Made by a program: the position numbers and the translations under genes. This document shows, one piece after another, positions 37,897-47,181 of a stretch of DNA of 64,000 nt (positions are counted from its first letter, which is position 1; each line of letters starts with the position of its first letter). The notes under the pieces are model-generated. The model was given only the letters and a program-made list of their open reading frames with translations, was not told the DNA's origin and did not search any database. Where the stretch lies: positions 1 through 64,000 of the forward strand of contig CAJIZL010000015.1 of assembly GCA_905182035.1 (NCBI GenBank), in the 5' to 3' direction. The DNA is from Oceanospirillaceae bacterium ASP10-02a (GTDB lineage Bacteria > Pseudomonadota > Gammaproteobacteria > Pseudomonadales > Balneatricaceae).

Positions 37897-38115
37897 ATGA
37901 TGGATGGTATAGTAAGTAGTATTAGAAAATTAACTGAAGCGGGCATCGCACTTGTTGCTTTAGCGATCGTTTTAGAGGTAATTTTTGGTGCTAATGTGGC
38001 ATTCGTAGGTGTTGGTGTTGTTGATAATGTTATCAGCATTATTAGCACATTAGGCGGTGAAGGGTTGATAGGTTTAGCCTCAATCGCAATTATTTACTCT
38101 CTATTCAACAGATAA
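37897..38115 (+). CDS. Small two-helix hydrophobic membrane protein, unrecognised
   Basis: This 72-residue protein was not recognised. It has AAGGGG six bases before the first of two consecutive ATGs and ends shortly before a perfect terminator, so it looks like a real, monocistronic, well-expressed gene. An amphipathic start (MMDGIVSSIRKLTEAG) is followed by a long hydrophobic stretch at about 16-40 (ALVALAIVLEVIFGANVAF), a glycine-rich turn with DNVISIIS, and a second hydrophobic segment at about 56-69. Only a few charged residues occur. Size and topology suit a holin, a phage or pilin-like coat subunit, or a small membrane toxin; none can be chosen. It sits beside prophage debris. Confidence 0.7.
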   Translation: MMDGIVSSIRKLTEAGIALVALAIVLEVIFGANVAFVGVGVVDNVISIISTLGGEGLIGLASIAIIYSLFNR

Positions 38116-38133
38116 TACAGAACCATTGGTTCT

Positions 38134-38163
38134 ATAAAAGCCCACATATATGTGGGCTTTTAT
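38134..38163. terminator. Perfect bidirectional terminator after the 72-residue gene
   Basis: The 30-base segment is a perfect palindrome (ATAAAAGCCCACATA / TATGTGGGCTTTTAT). It forms a long GC-centred stem flanked by A and T runs on both strands, the form of an efficient rho-independent terminator. A smaller dyad AGAACC-ATT-GGTTCT lies immediately upstream (38119-38133). Confidence 0.88.
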
Positions 38164-38341
38164 TATTCTATGGTCAGCAAATCATCCCCACTAGTGTGGA
38201 GGTTCTGTGAACCCTAGCATTCGACACCTTCTACGGGACGACTGATCGACAGGATGACCTAAAATTCAGCATCAAGTCTGATGGCCTTTATCCACATGTT
38301 AGCGGACTATCCTTCAAACTGAGGAACTTTTGCAATCAATA

Positions 38342-38935
38342 TCAAATCTTTTGCCAGACGATTAGTCGATTATTGGCGGGCATTGGATTATCTTCCCGAA
38401 GTACCAGTCCAGCTTCAGTAGCCAAGCCATTAATATCATGAAACTCTCTAATACCCTGATGGGCAAATTGCTGCTGTAGCCTATAATTAAATGCAATATT
38501 AGTCTTCGCATCCAACACGCCTAAATATTTCATTGGTCCATAGAGACAAAACACACCACCAGATACAAGCCGTTCACCGATGCCAGAAATCATAGCAGCC
38601 ACAGCTTCCCAAGGCATTATATGGGCGGTATTGGCAGAGTAAATAGCATCGTAGTGAGCTGTTGGCCAGTGGTCATTCAGCACATCTAATGGGATAGGAG
38701 GGAGTAGATTGGGTGCCGGATAGTCGTTCATCCACCACTTAATACCGGCGTGATTTTGTTCTCGGTCACTCATTTGCCAACTGAGGTGTGGCAGCTTTCT
38801 AGCAAACCAAACCCCATGCTGGCCTGTTCCACTGCCGATCTCGAGAACACTTTTCTTATCAGCAAAAACTCGCTCCAAAATCCCACAGATGATCTCTTGA
38901 TTATTAGCGCAAGCTTGTGAAAAGGGCTTAGCCAT
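38342..38935 (-). CDS. DUF938-family SAM-dependent methyltransferase
   Basis: This 197-residue protein begins KPFSQACANNQEIICGIL, the DUF938 opening. Next comes a class I methyltransferase motif I, VLEIGSGTGQHGVWFA (about 29-44), and the acidic motif II region WQMSDREQN. A conserved Y-S-A-N-T-A-H-I-M-P-W block and the GGVFCLYGPMKY segment follow. Substrate is unknown for this family. It stands alone, with 138 bases to the racemase-family gene and no operon partner. The 226 bases after the preceding terminator show no gene. Confidence 0.88.
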   Translation of the reverse strand: MAKPFSQACANNQEIICGILERVFADKKSVLEIGSGTGQHGVWFARKLPHLSWQMSDREQNHAGIKWWMNDYPAPNLLPPIPLDVLNDHWPTAHYDAIYSANTAHIMPWEAVAAMISGIGERLVSGGVFCLYGPMKYLGVLDAKTNIAFNYRLQQQFAHQGIREFHDINGLATEAGLVLREDNPMPANNRLIVWQKI

Positions 38936-39073
38936 AGGCTTTATAGTCTCTGAAACATAGGCATTATTATAGTTAGCAACTGTGGCTTCATTTCCAAATA
39001 GTAATGAACAACTTTTAACTTAGTAGGCAAATTCTTATGGCAACCTGGGTCCTTTTAGGTAAAATTTTAACCA

Positions 39074-39856
39074 TTAACTTGGCAAGTATTTGCTGAATAG
39101 ACAACCAAACTGGGTTAAGTTTTTGTTTACTCCAGATAGCCGCAACAGGTGCCAAGCAAGGGCCTGATTACTAGAAATCACAGGTTTGCCTAGGTGTTGC
39201 TCCGCCTTAAGGATGACGTTTGCAACCCTTAAACTGGTACAAGAAACAAATACGCCATCACAATCACTATGCGACCCTAGGGCGATGATAGCATCAAGTA
39301 TGCTGGTCGAATCTACCCTGCCTACTTCAAAGTCATCTTCTATATCAAAATAACCCGTGTGAGAGATAACGATGCCACTGGCACAAAGGTTGTCGCTCAA
39401 GGCTTGAGTAACTTGAGGGGTGTAGGGAGTGAGCAATGCAATTTTGTGCAGATGTAAAACCGCACACGCAGCCTTGCATGCACTCAGGGGGTTGCTGACT
39501 TTGGCGTTAGGGTGCTCAGCCAAAATCAGTTGTGCCACCTGTTCTTCGCCAATAATAGTAGCGCCCGATGTACACCCATAACCAATGGCATTAAATTCAA
39601 AGGCTTTAGGTAATAGGCTGGCAGCGATGGGTAGATCTGCTTGCATCTGCGCCAGTGTTTGAGGAGTGACCTGCATGGCATTGGCAATACGGGAGTGATA
39701 GCAGGCAACGCCATCGATGGCTAACATTTGCCGAAACTCATCTTCTATGGTCTGATCAGTTTGTAATACAATCAGGCCAATCTTTGCAGTTTGGCCTAAG
39801 CCTGCACTTGTTGAGTAAGGCAGTTGTTGCGCATTATCCACTTTGCAAACTCCCAC
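39074..39856 (-). CDS. Asp/Glu racemase-superfamily protein (maleate isomerase-like)
   Basis: This 260-residue cytosolic protein has the two-domain Asp/Glu racemase fold. One catalytic cysteine is Cys95 in IGYGCTSGA and the other Cys206 in VFVSCTSLR, the pair used by maleate cis-trans isomerases and related arylmalonate decarboxylase-like proteins. The N-terminal KIGLIVLQTDQTIEDEFRQML matches the same group. Reaction could be isomerisation, racemisation or decarboxylation of a dicarboxylate. The neighbours (a DUF938 methyltransferase and a cold-shock-domain membrane protein) give no functional clue. Confidence 0.8.
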   Translation of the reverse strand: MGVCKVDNAQQLPYSTSAGLGQTAKIGLIVLQTDQTIEDEFRQMLAIDGVACYHSRIANAMQVTPQTLAQMQADLPIAASLLPKAFEFNAIGYGCTSGATIIGEEQVAQLILAEHPNAKVSNPLSACKAACAVLHLHKIALLTPYTPQVTQALSDNLCASGIVISHTGYFDIEDDFEVGRVDSTSILDAIIALGSHSDCDGVFVSCTSLRVANVILKAEQHLGKPVISSNQALAWHLLRLSGVNKNLTQFGCLFSKYLPS

Positions 39857-39982
39857 CTTACCTTAGGTTTTATTACATTAAATTAGACCGAATACGTCTA
39901 GTCTTTCTTGATTAGGGCATTGCGAATAAGCAGTACAAAATACCTAACATAACCCCCAGCACAGTAGCTAAAACATTCGCTA

Positions 39983-40423
39983 TTAACCTACTATAGAGAC
40001 ATCTTCTGCTTGAATGCCTTTGTCACTCTCGGTCACACTGAAGCGCACACGCTGACCTTCTAATAAAGAACGATGGCCTTTACCACGGATAGAACGGAAG
40101 TGAACAAATACATCATCACCTTGGTCACGCGTTACAAAACCAAACCCCTTGGTAACGTTAAACCATTTTACAGTGCCAGATTCGCGGTTTGGATCGTCAT
40201 CCATTTCGTCCCAGTGCCCATCATCTTCTACGCCCGTAGAAATGAACTTAACACCCGTGGCAAGGGTAGCAACCCAGAACATGGCAAACGCCACAGCAGC
40301 CACTAACTCATATTGACTATCAACGATACTTGAGCCGTGAATGACTTCGTCTAAAATAAATGGTAATGCCAAAGCGGCGATTAAACTAATAATGAAGCTA
40401 TAAATAAATAATGTGCGTCTCAT
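39983..40423 (-). CDS. Membrane-anchored cold-shock-domain protein
   Basis: This 146-residue protein joins two membrane helices to a cold-shock domain. Residues about 5-25 and 41-62 are hydrophobic. An acidic linker ([14 protein letters not shown]) separates them from a complete CSD at 82-146, with RNP1 GFGFVTRD and RNP2 VFVHFRSI intact. Such CSDs bind single-stranded RNA or DNA. The layout would place the CSD in the cytoplasm next to the inner membrane if both termini face inward. Function is not known. It is divergent from slyX across 182 bases holding only promoter-like A/T sequence. Confidence 0.88.
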   Translation of the reverse strand: MRRTLFIYSFIISLIAALALPFILDEVIHGSSIVDSQYELVAAVAFAMFWVATLATGVKFISTGVEDDGHWDEMDDDPNRESGTVKWFNVTKGFGFVTRDQGDDVFVHFRSIRGKGHRSLLEGQRVRFSVTESDKGIQAEDVSIVG

Positions 40424-40605
40424 AATGACTCGATATCTCAGATTTTATTGTTTTAGTATTAAAGTATTGCACCGCTACCTTTGTCCATTTGCATATCCTA
40501 GGCGGCATAAAGTCGGTACAATCACGCAAGATTATAGAAAAACCAGCGTCCAATCAAACACTTGATATATAAAACACTATTTTTTTGCAACTTCTTGAGA
40601 ATATC

Positions 40606-40824
40606 ATGAATAATGCCGCCGATATCGTCGAATTACAGCAACAAATTGCCTTTCAAGAACAAACAATAGACACTCTCAACGAAGTTGTGAGCAAACAGCA
40701 AAAGGATCTCACTAGGATGGACCGAGCACTGGGGTTATTGGCGCAGCAGATGACGAGCTTGCAACAAACTGCAGATGCTGGCCAAGGTGGTCCCGAGGCA
40801 AATCAGCCACCCCCACATTACTAG
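40606..40824 (+). CDS. slyX: SlyX-family protein
   Basis: SlyX is a small coiled-coil protein of unknown role, common in gammaproteobacteria. From the ATG at 40606 (preceded by TTGAGA) it has 72 residues: a heptad-rich helix (about 5-55) beginning ADIVELQQQIAFQEQTIDTLNEVV, and the proline-rich ending PPPHY that marks the family. An upstream TTG (40585) lengthens the frame but has no ribosome site. It converges on rsmJ with one base between the stop codons. Confidence 0.9.
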   Translation: MNNAADIVELQQQIAFQEQTIDTLNEVVSKQQKDLTRMDRALGLLAQQMTSLQQTADAGQGGPEANQPPPHY

Positions 40825-40825
40825 T

Positions 40826-41611
40826 TTAGTTCGACCCGAAACTTCTATTAACGTAAATATCAAAACGATTAGATTTACCTTCAAGCCGATAAGTGGGCTT
40901 GCGCTGAGCAAGGTCTGGTGCAATTCTTGGTCGCTTTACCACCACCCTATGGCTGGCTAAGGCCAGGGCTGGTGCCAACAGATCATCAGAGTCTTCATCA
41001 AACCCTACCAACTGCCGAAACAGCGCCATTTCTTTTTTTACTTGGGCGGATTTTCCTGAATGAGGGAACATAGGGTCTAAATAAATAACTTGAGGTGCTG
41101 CGTCCTGCCAAGCGGCCATCACAGACAAAGCATCACCTTCTTTTAGGCACATTGCTGCCACAATGCCGCCAACGTCAATGTCCAATGCACCCCTGGACAA
41201 ACCATCTGCCAACAAAGCCCTCACTACCGGCTGACGCTCTGCCATAGACACCTGACAACCTAGGCTGGCTAATACAAAGGCATCGCCACCTAACCCCGCA
41301 GTTAAATCAAGCATACTCGGGCGCACTGAGCCTTGCACACCCACGGCCTTGGCAACCTGCTGCCCTTTGCCGCCACCGAAGACCCTTCGGTGGCGTGCTT
41401 TGCCTGCTGAAAAATCAACCCGCACGGCACCACTGCGCCCGTCCACTGGTTCTAAACCCAAGCCTTCAGGGGTAAAACGTAATAAAAAATCATACCCTTT
41501 GTTGGTTTTCTTGATAACAGGTATACCAAGTTCTAGGGCTAATGCTGACTCTAAAAACTGGAAACCCGCCGCTACAACAGCTAACTTAGTGTCGGTAGTA
41601 TCAGCCAACAT
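40826..41611 (-). CDS. rsmJ: 16S rRNA (guanine1516-N2) methyltransferase RsmJ
   Basis: RsmJ methylates G1516 of 16S rRNA. The family blocks are visible: VRVDFSAGKARHRRVFGGGKGQQVAKAVG, DLTAGLGGDAFVLASLGCQV (SAM motif), VIYLDPMFPHSGKSAQVKKEM with the catalytic DP-F motif, and VVVKRPRIAP. The ATG at 41611 gives 261 residues, beginning LADTTDTKLAVVAAG. A longer frame starts at 41653. The start lies inside the 3' end of uppP, so the two are translationally coupled by an overlap of about 30 bases. Confidence 0.92.
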   Translation of the reverse strand: MLADTTDTKLAVVAAGFQFLESALALELGIPVIKKTNKGYDFLLRFTPEGLGLEPVDGRSGAVRVDFSAGKARHRRVFGGGKGQQVAKAVGVQGSVRPSMLDLTAGLGGDAFVLASLGCQVSMAERQPVVRALLADGLSRGALDIDVGGIVAAMCLKEGDALSVMAAWQDAAPQVIYLDPMFPHSGKSAQVKKEMALFRQLVGFDEDSDDLLAPALALASHRVVVKRPRIAPDLAQRKPTYRLEGKSNRFDIYVNRSFGSN

Positions 41612-42390
41612 AAGCCCACTCCCAAGACCATACGATAGACGACAAAGGGCCACATGCCCATACGACTAATCACTTGCATAAACAACACGATACACAACCA
41701 AGCACTTGCAAAGGACACTACTAACCCAATTAGCATAGGCGCCCATACAACCGCAACTGCACTGGTCACCAATTCAAGGGTCATTAGACTAGATGCTGCT
41801 AAGATGATTGGAATAGACATTAAAAAGGAAAAACGTGCGGCGGCTTCACGCGTGTAACCGAGCATGAGCGCAGCAGTCATGGTGATGCCGGAGCGGGAGG
41901 TGCCGGGTAACAAGGCTAAGGCTTGGGCCAAACCTATGCATAAGGTGTGACGCCAACTCATGGCTGCTATTTGATGCTGTCTGCGGCTGCGCCAGTCTGC
42001 CCAACCAAGCAGTAAACCAAAAGCAAGAGTCGTCACAGCCACCACCCACAGCGCCCGCGCGTTCACTTCTATCCAGTCCTTAAGTACCAAACCAAAAAAC
42101 ACCGCTGGTAAGGTTGCTACGATCAGCATTAACGCCAAGGTTGCCTGCTGATTCAAGCGTTTTTGTTGCTGCCATTGACACAAGCCTTCAACCATACGAA
42201 TTAAGTCTTTTCGCAGATAAATAACTACTGCCAATAAGCTACCCAAATGCACCGCTACGTCGAAGGTTAAGCCTTGATCAGGCCAACCTAACAATAAACT
42301 TGGAAACAATAAGTGGGCCGAGCTGGAGATGGGTAAGAATTCGGTAATGCCCTGAATTAAAGCAATGATACTAGCTTGGATCCAATCCAT
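41581..42390 (-). CDS. uppP: Undecaprenyl-diphosphatase UppP
   Basis: UppP (BacA) dephosphorylates undecaprenyl diphosphate, recycling the lipid carrier of peptidoglycan. The 269-residue integral membrane protein has about eight helices. The two active-site motifs are present: the glutamate-rich GITEFLPISSSAHL (about 14-27) and the arginine-containing LLPGTSRSGITMTAAL (about 159-174). Start is ATG. It follows tsaB by 26 bases and overlaps rsmJ. Overexpression of this family gives bacitracin resistance in other bacteria. Confidence 0.95.
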   Translation of the reverse strand: MDWIQASIIALIQGITEFLPISSSAHLLFPSLLLGWPDQGLTFDVAVHLGSLLAVVIYLRKDLIRMVEGLCQWQQQKRLNQQATLALMLIVATLPAVFFGLVLKDWIEVNARALWVVAVTTLAFGLLLGWADWRSRRQHQIAAMSWRHTLCIGLAQALALLPGTSRSGITMTAALMLGYTREAAARFSFLMSIPIILAASSLMTLELVTSAVAVVWAPMLIGLVVSFASAWLCIVLFMQVISRMGMWPFVVYRMVLGVGLCWLILPTLS

Positions 42391-42416
42391 GGGTAATCCT
42401 CAGTAGGGAAAGCAGA

Positions 42417-43118
42417 CTATTGGTAGCGCGGCAATTTCTGCCATGTAACCTCATCACGCAAGTATACAGGTAACGCATCTTCAGGAGCACATTGGCGCCC
42501 TAGAGCAAAGTCAGCCCCTGCTAAGCGCGCCATTTCTAATGCTCTTGGCTGTAGATCTGAACATACCGATTGAGCAGATGCAATAATTGCTTGGGGTATA
42601 TTAGCCACCGCCATGCCACTACCACAGGCAGCATAAAGCGAATTAACCACCTCTACTTGCGTTGGTGAGCACACTCTTTCTGCAACTTGGGGTAGGGCAA
42701 TTTCGGGGTGATCTTCGTCAATGATGTATTCACCCCAGTACACCTCTCCCATACGCGCATCTAAACTACAGGCATAGGCTAGGTTGGCAATATTAGACTG
42801 CTGATGCAGGCGCAACGCAAGGGCTGCGAGGGTTGATATGGGGAGCACTTTGCAATCGATACCAAAAGCCAAACCTTGAGCCACACCTGCGGCGATGCGA
42901 ATACCTGTAAACGAACCCGGCCCACGACCATAGGCGATCGCGTCGAGGTTAGACATTTTTACATCAGCTGCTAGCAACAAGTCTTTCACCATGGGCAACA
43001 ACCGCTTTGTATGTTGCCGCTCCGTGGGTTCTTCTTTGCCCATTAAAAGGCCAGCGTCATTCCATAAAGCGACACTGCAGGCATTGCCAGAAGTATCCAG
43101 TGCCAATATGTGAGTCAT
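42417..43118 (-). CDS. tsaB: tRNA threonylcarbamoyladenosine biosynthesis protein TsaB
   Basis: TsaB is an ASKHA-fold partner of TsaD; with TsaE it places threonylcarbamoyl on A37 of ANN-reading tRNAs. The 233-residue protein begins ILALDTSGNACSVALW and has the YGRGPGSFTGIRIAAGVAQGLA block (about 63-84) typical of TsaB. It lacks the metal-binding histidines that TsaD uses for catalysis. The gene is eight bases downstream of adk, a common pairing in pseudomonads. Confidence 0.94.
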   Translation of the reverse strand: MTHILALDTSGNACSVALWNDAGLLMGKEEPTERQHTKRLLPMVKDLLLAADVKMSNLDAIAYGRGPGSFTGIRIAAGVAQGLAFGIDCKVLPISTLAALALRLHQQSNIANLAYACSLDARMGEVYWGEYIIDEDHPEIALPQVAERVCSPTQVEVVNSLYAACGSGMAVANIPQAIIASAQSVCSDLQPRALEMARLAGADFALGRQCAPEDALPVYLRDEVTWQKLPRYQ

Positions 43119-43126
43119 CTTCGATG

Positions 43127-43786
<660 letters not shown>

Positions 43787-43941
43787 TTAACTCCAAAGAA
43801 TTTAAGATACTATGGCCATTATTTAATAGTAGAGTCAATCCATGTTCGACTATATTAAGATGCCTTAGCAAAGGGACGAAAAAGGGAGGCCTTTTTATCA
43901 CCATCCGTTTGTTAAGAAACCCATTATTCAAATACACATTT

Positions 43942-43955
43942 TACTCGGCCGAGTA
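43942..43955. promoter_or_regulatory. 14-bp perfect palindrome in the adk upstream region
   Basis: TACTCGGCCGAGTA is an exact palindrome lying about 160 bases upstream of adk, in a 252-base region without genes between mazG and adk. The rest of that region is A/T-rich. Size and symmetry suit a TetR-type operator, but no regulator gene is adjacent. Confidence 0.45.
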
Positions 43956-44035
43956 GTGTAACTAAAACTATACTTTAGTGCCACGGGCGTTAAGTAAAAC
44001 TGGCTTATAGCGGATATAAGCGCACTATCAACACA

Positions 44036-44863
44036 CTATAAGCCTTGGGCCTTAGCCGCATCCCAGCCTGCATCCATACGTTCTAAGCTGACATTTTCTA
44101 GCTGTTCTCCAGCCTCTAACAACTGTGATTCTAAGAAGCGAAAACGTCGCTCAAATTTGGCGTTAGCAGCTCGCATCACTTGTTCTGGGTCTTGTTTTAA
44201 ATGCCTAGCCATATTGACACAGGCAAACATTAAATCACCTAGCTCTTCTAGAGTGTGGTCCTTGTCGCCACTAGCAAAAGCCTGCTGAACCTCTTCCAGC
44301 TCTTCTGCCATATTGGCCAGCACGGGCGTTAAATCAGGCCAATCAAAACCCACATTGGCCGCGCGCTTTTGCAACTTTGCACTGCGCTGCATAGCGGGCA
44401 AGGCATTAGGCACATCATCTAACACAGAGTGCTGCTGCTTAGCATCACGCTCGGCCTGCTTAATACTTTCCCAACGCTCTAACACCTGATCAGCATCCAG
44501 ACCTGTTGCCCCTTGCTTCAGTCCATTGGCTTGGGGGGCAAACACATGGGGGTGGCGACGAATTAGTTTATCAGACATAGTTTGAGCTACATCGGCAAAT
44601 TCAAAACTACCTTCTTCACGGGCTAGCTGGCAATAGAACACTACTTGAAATAACAAGTCCCCAAGCTCGTCCCGCAACTGCATCCGATCATCGGACTCTA
44701 TGGCGTCCGCAACCTCATAGGCTTCTTCTAAGGTATGGGGCAAAATACTACGGAAATCTTGTTTCAGATCCCACGGACAACCGCCATCTGGGTTACGTAA
44801 TTGAGCCATAATATCCAACAACTGTTGCATAGCATCGTCAGTATTAGTTGTATGTTTAGCCAT
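44036..44863 (-). CDS. mazG: Nucleoside triphosphate pyrophosphohydrolase MazG
   Basis: MazG hydrolyses nucleoside triphosphates to monophosphates and pyrophosphate, cleaning the nucleotide pool and affecting the stringent response. The 275-residue protein has two MazG repeats. Acidic metal motifs include LEEAYEVADAIES with ELGDLLFQVVFYCQLAREEG (about 40-80), and again ELEEVQQAF and LEELGDLMFACVNMARH (about 200-230). It overlaps the relA stop by eight bases, giving the conserved relA-mazG pair. Confidence 0.94.
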   Translation of the reverse strand: MAKHTTNTDDAMQQLLDIMAQLRNPDGGCPWDLKQDFRSILPHTLEEAYEVADAIESDDRMQLRDELGDLLFQVVFYCQLAREEGSFEFADVAQTMSDKLIRRHPHVFAPQANGLKQGATGLDADQVLERWESIKQAERDAKQQHSVLDDVPNALPAMQRSAKLQKRAANVGFDWPDLTPVLANMAEELEEVQQAFASGDKDHTLEELGDLMFACVNMARHLKQDPEQVMRAANAKFERRFRFLESQLLEAGEQLENVSLERMDAGWDAAKAQGL

Positions 44864-47111
44864 TTTTTTGTCGCCTCACATCCAACACGTTAGGTAGTTG
44901 GCTTATTTTATCTAAGATGCGGCCGAGTAGGTCCAAACGAGGTATGTCGATGGTCATTGAAATCGTCGCCGAATGGGTTTTTTTGTCGACGTTAGTGCTG
45001 ATATTACCCAAGTTAACGTTTTCATTGCCCAACACCATAACAACTTCACTCAATAAGCCAGATCGATCTACCGCTTCAATAAAGATGTCTACAGGGTAGG
45101 TGTGCTCACTACTGCCAGACCAGCTCACTTCGATAATACGTTGACGGTCACGTTCAGCCATATTCATAATATTAAGGCAGTCTTGACGATGCACAGAAAC
45201 ACCACGAGTGAGGGTAATGAAGCCAGTTATTGGGTCACCTGGCACTGGCTTGCAACAATTAGCCATGGTGGTTAGGAGATTACCTACACCGGCTATTTGA
45301 ACATCATTAGCAGCGACTGAAGTAGACTTAGTCTTGCCATTTAAGAGACTAAGGTCTAGCTGCTTCTTAGACTTAAGATTCGGCTCTACTTGTTGTTGGG
45401 CAGCATTAATAACCTGAGCTAAACGAACATCGCCGGCACCTAAAGCCGCATACATGTCTTCTACATGTTTAAAGTTGATAGCAGCAGCGATTTGATTATA
45501 GTCCAGACCTGTAATAGCCATGCGACGCATTTCACGCTCCACCAACTGGCGTCCCGCAGTAGCATTTTTATCTTTGTCTAGCTGTTTAAAATAGTGGCTA
45601 ATTTTAGCCCGCGTACGACCAGCGTTTACATAGCCTAAGTTTGGATTCATCCAATCTCGACTCGGCGCACCGCCTTTAGACGTCATGATAGAGACCTGAT
45701 CGCCAGTTTGTAAACCATAGGTGAGGGGCACTATACGGCCATGGATTTTTGCCCCACGACAGGTATTACCTACTTCTGTGTGCACGCGGTAAGCAAAATC
45801 AATAGGTGTAGCCCCATTAGGCAGATCCACTACGTGGCCTTCAGGAGTAAACACGTAAATACGATCTTGCTCCGCATCACTCTTAACTTGGTTGACAAAC
45901 TCAACTCCATCGCCCACTTCGTCATGCCACTCCAATACCTGACGTAGCCATGCTAGTTTATCGTCGTATGAGCTTCCATTGCTATTAACATCGGTGCCTT
46001 TGTACAACCAATGGGCACACACACCAAGCTCTGCTTCATCGTGCATAGCAAAGGTACGAATCTGAATTTCTACAACTTTGCCTTCTGGACCAATCACCGC
46101 CGTATGCAAGGAGCGGTAGCCGTTTTCTTTAGGGGTAGCAATATAGTCGTCAAATTCCTGAGGGATATTACGCCACAAACCATGGACGATACCCAAGGCG
46201 GTATAACAGTCGGTAAGTTCAGGCACCAGTATACGTACTGCACGCACATCGTAAACTTGAGAAAACTCAATGTTCTTGCGTTGCATTTTGCGCCAGATAC
46301 TATAAATATGCTTAGCTCGGCCCATGATATCTGGCTCAACGCCCGCGCCCATGAGTTGTTCTGTTAGATCAGCTAGCACGCGTTCAATGTAGTCTTGCCT
46401 ATCCATGCGCCGCTCGTCTAAAAACGAGGCAATTTCTTTATAGGCATTAGGCTGAAGGTAACGAAATGATAGGTCTTCAAGTTCCCACTTAACAGCGCCA
46501 ATACCTAGGCGGTGAGCCAAAGGCGCGTATACATCAAAAACTTCTCGGGATACTAGGTAGCGTTTTTTTCGATCCACATTTTTTACTGCTCGAATGGCGC
46601 AGGTACGCTCAGCCAGTTTAATCAATGCAACACGCACATCATCTACTAGGGACACCAGCATCTTACGAACGTTGGTTAGCTGGCCATCTGATTGGCCTAA
46701 AATGCTATCTCGTGTGGGACTTTGTAAGTTGCTGATAGCAGCCATCTGCAACACACCATCAATCAACCTGGCTACCACTGGACCAAAGATCTCCTTAACA
46801 TCGTTAAGGGGCAATTTATTTTCACGCACAGCTCGATATAACACTGCAGCTACCAAGGTTTCTTCGTTCACCTGCAGGGTGGTTAAAATTTCGGCCATTT
46901 CAAGTCCAGTGCGAAAGCAGTCAACTTCTTCTGTGGCCCAAATATCTTCACTTTTGCTGGCGTGGTCACGAACTTCTTGGGCCAATTCACAGGCCTTTTG
47001 TAGGCGGCTGGTATCTGCCAGCTCTACTTGATTTTGCAAGCCCGCCATCCAGGCTTGGATATCAACGTTACCGTCAGCATGGGTTGGGTGTATTGCGCGT
47101 ACCTGTACCAT
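44856..47111 (-). CDS. relA: (p)ppGpp synthetase RelA
   Basis: RelA makes (p)ppGpp on stalled ribosomes carrying uncharged tRNA. The 751-residue protein has an N-terminal HD-like pseudo-hydrolase region, whose metal-binding HD signature is not evident. The synthetase domain follows (YDVRAVRI...ENGYRSLHTAVIGPEG...VEIQIRT), then TGS (RIYVFTPEGHVVDLPNGATPIDFAYRVHT), a zinc/helical part with CCKPVPGD, and a C-terminal ACT domain. Loss of the HD motif supports synthesis only, as in gammaproteobacterial RelA. It is upstream of and overlapping mazG. Confidence 0.95.
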   Translation of the reverse strand: MVQVRAIHPTHADGNVDIQAWMAGLQNQVELADTSRLQKACELAQEVRDHASKSEDIWATEEVDCFRTGLEMAEILTTLQVNEETLVAAVLYRAVRENKLPLNDVKEIFGPVVARLIDGVLQMAAISNLQSPTRDSILGQSDGQLTNVRKMLVSLVDDVRVALIKLAERTCAIRAVKNVDRKKRYLVSREVFDVYAPLAHRLGIGAVKWELEDLSFRYLQPNAYKEIASFLDERRMDRQDYIERVLADLTEQLMGAGVEPDIMGRAKHIYSIWRKMQRKNIEFSQVYDVRAVRILVPELTDCYTALGIVHGLWRNIPQEFDDYIATPKENGYRSLHTAVIGPEGKVVEIQIRTFAMHDEAELGVCAHWLYKGTDVNSNGSSYDDKLAWLRQVLEWHDEVGDGVEFVNQVKSDAEQDRIYVFTPEGHVVDLPNGATPIDFAYRVHTEVGNTCRGAKIHGRIVPLTYGLQTGDQVSIMTSKGGAPSRDWMNPNLGYVNAGRTRAKISHYFKQLDKDKNATAGRQLVEREMRRMAITGLDYNQIAAAINFKHVEDMYAALGAGDVRLAQVINAAQQQVEPNLKSKKQLDLSLLNGKTKSTSVAANDVQIAGVGNLLTTMANCCKPVPGDPITGFITLTRGVSVHRQDCLNIMNMAERDRQRIIEVSWSGSSEHTYPVDIFIEAVDRSGLLSEVVMVLGNENVNLGNISTNVDKKTHSATISMTIDIPRLDLLGRILDKISQLPNVLDVRRQKNG

Positions 47112-47181
47112 GGTTAAATTCCGTCTAAATAGCGCGCTAAGGCGCGCTCGTTATTGTAGTTCATCTGTTATTACTTGAGCA

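Noticed and set aside
39904..39982. Short hydrophobic minus-strand frame after the cold-shock-domain gene, encoding about 30 residues with one membrane helix
   Set aside because: No start codon with a ribosome site, and it overlaps the end of the preceding gene in another frame; may be a remnant but cannot be supported.
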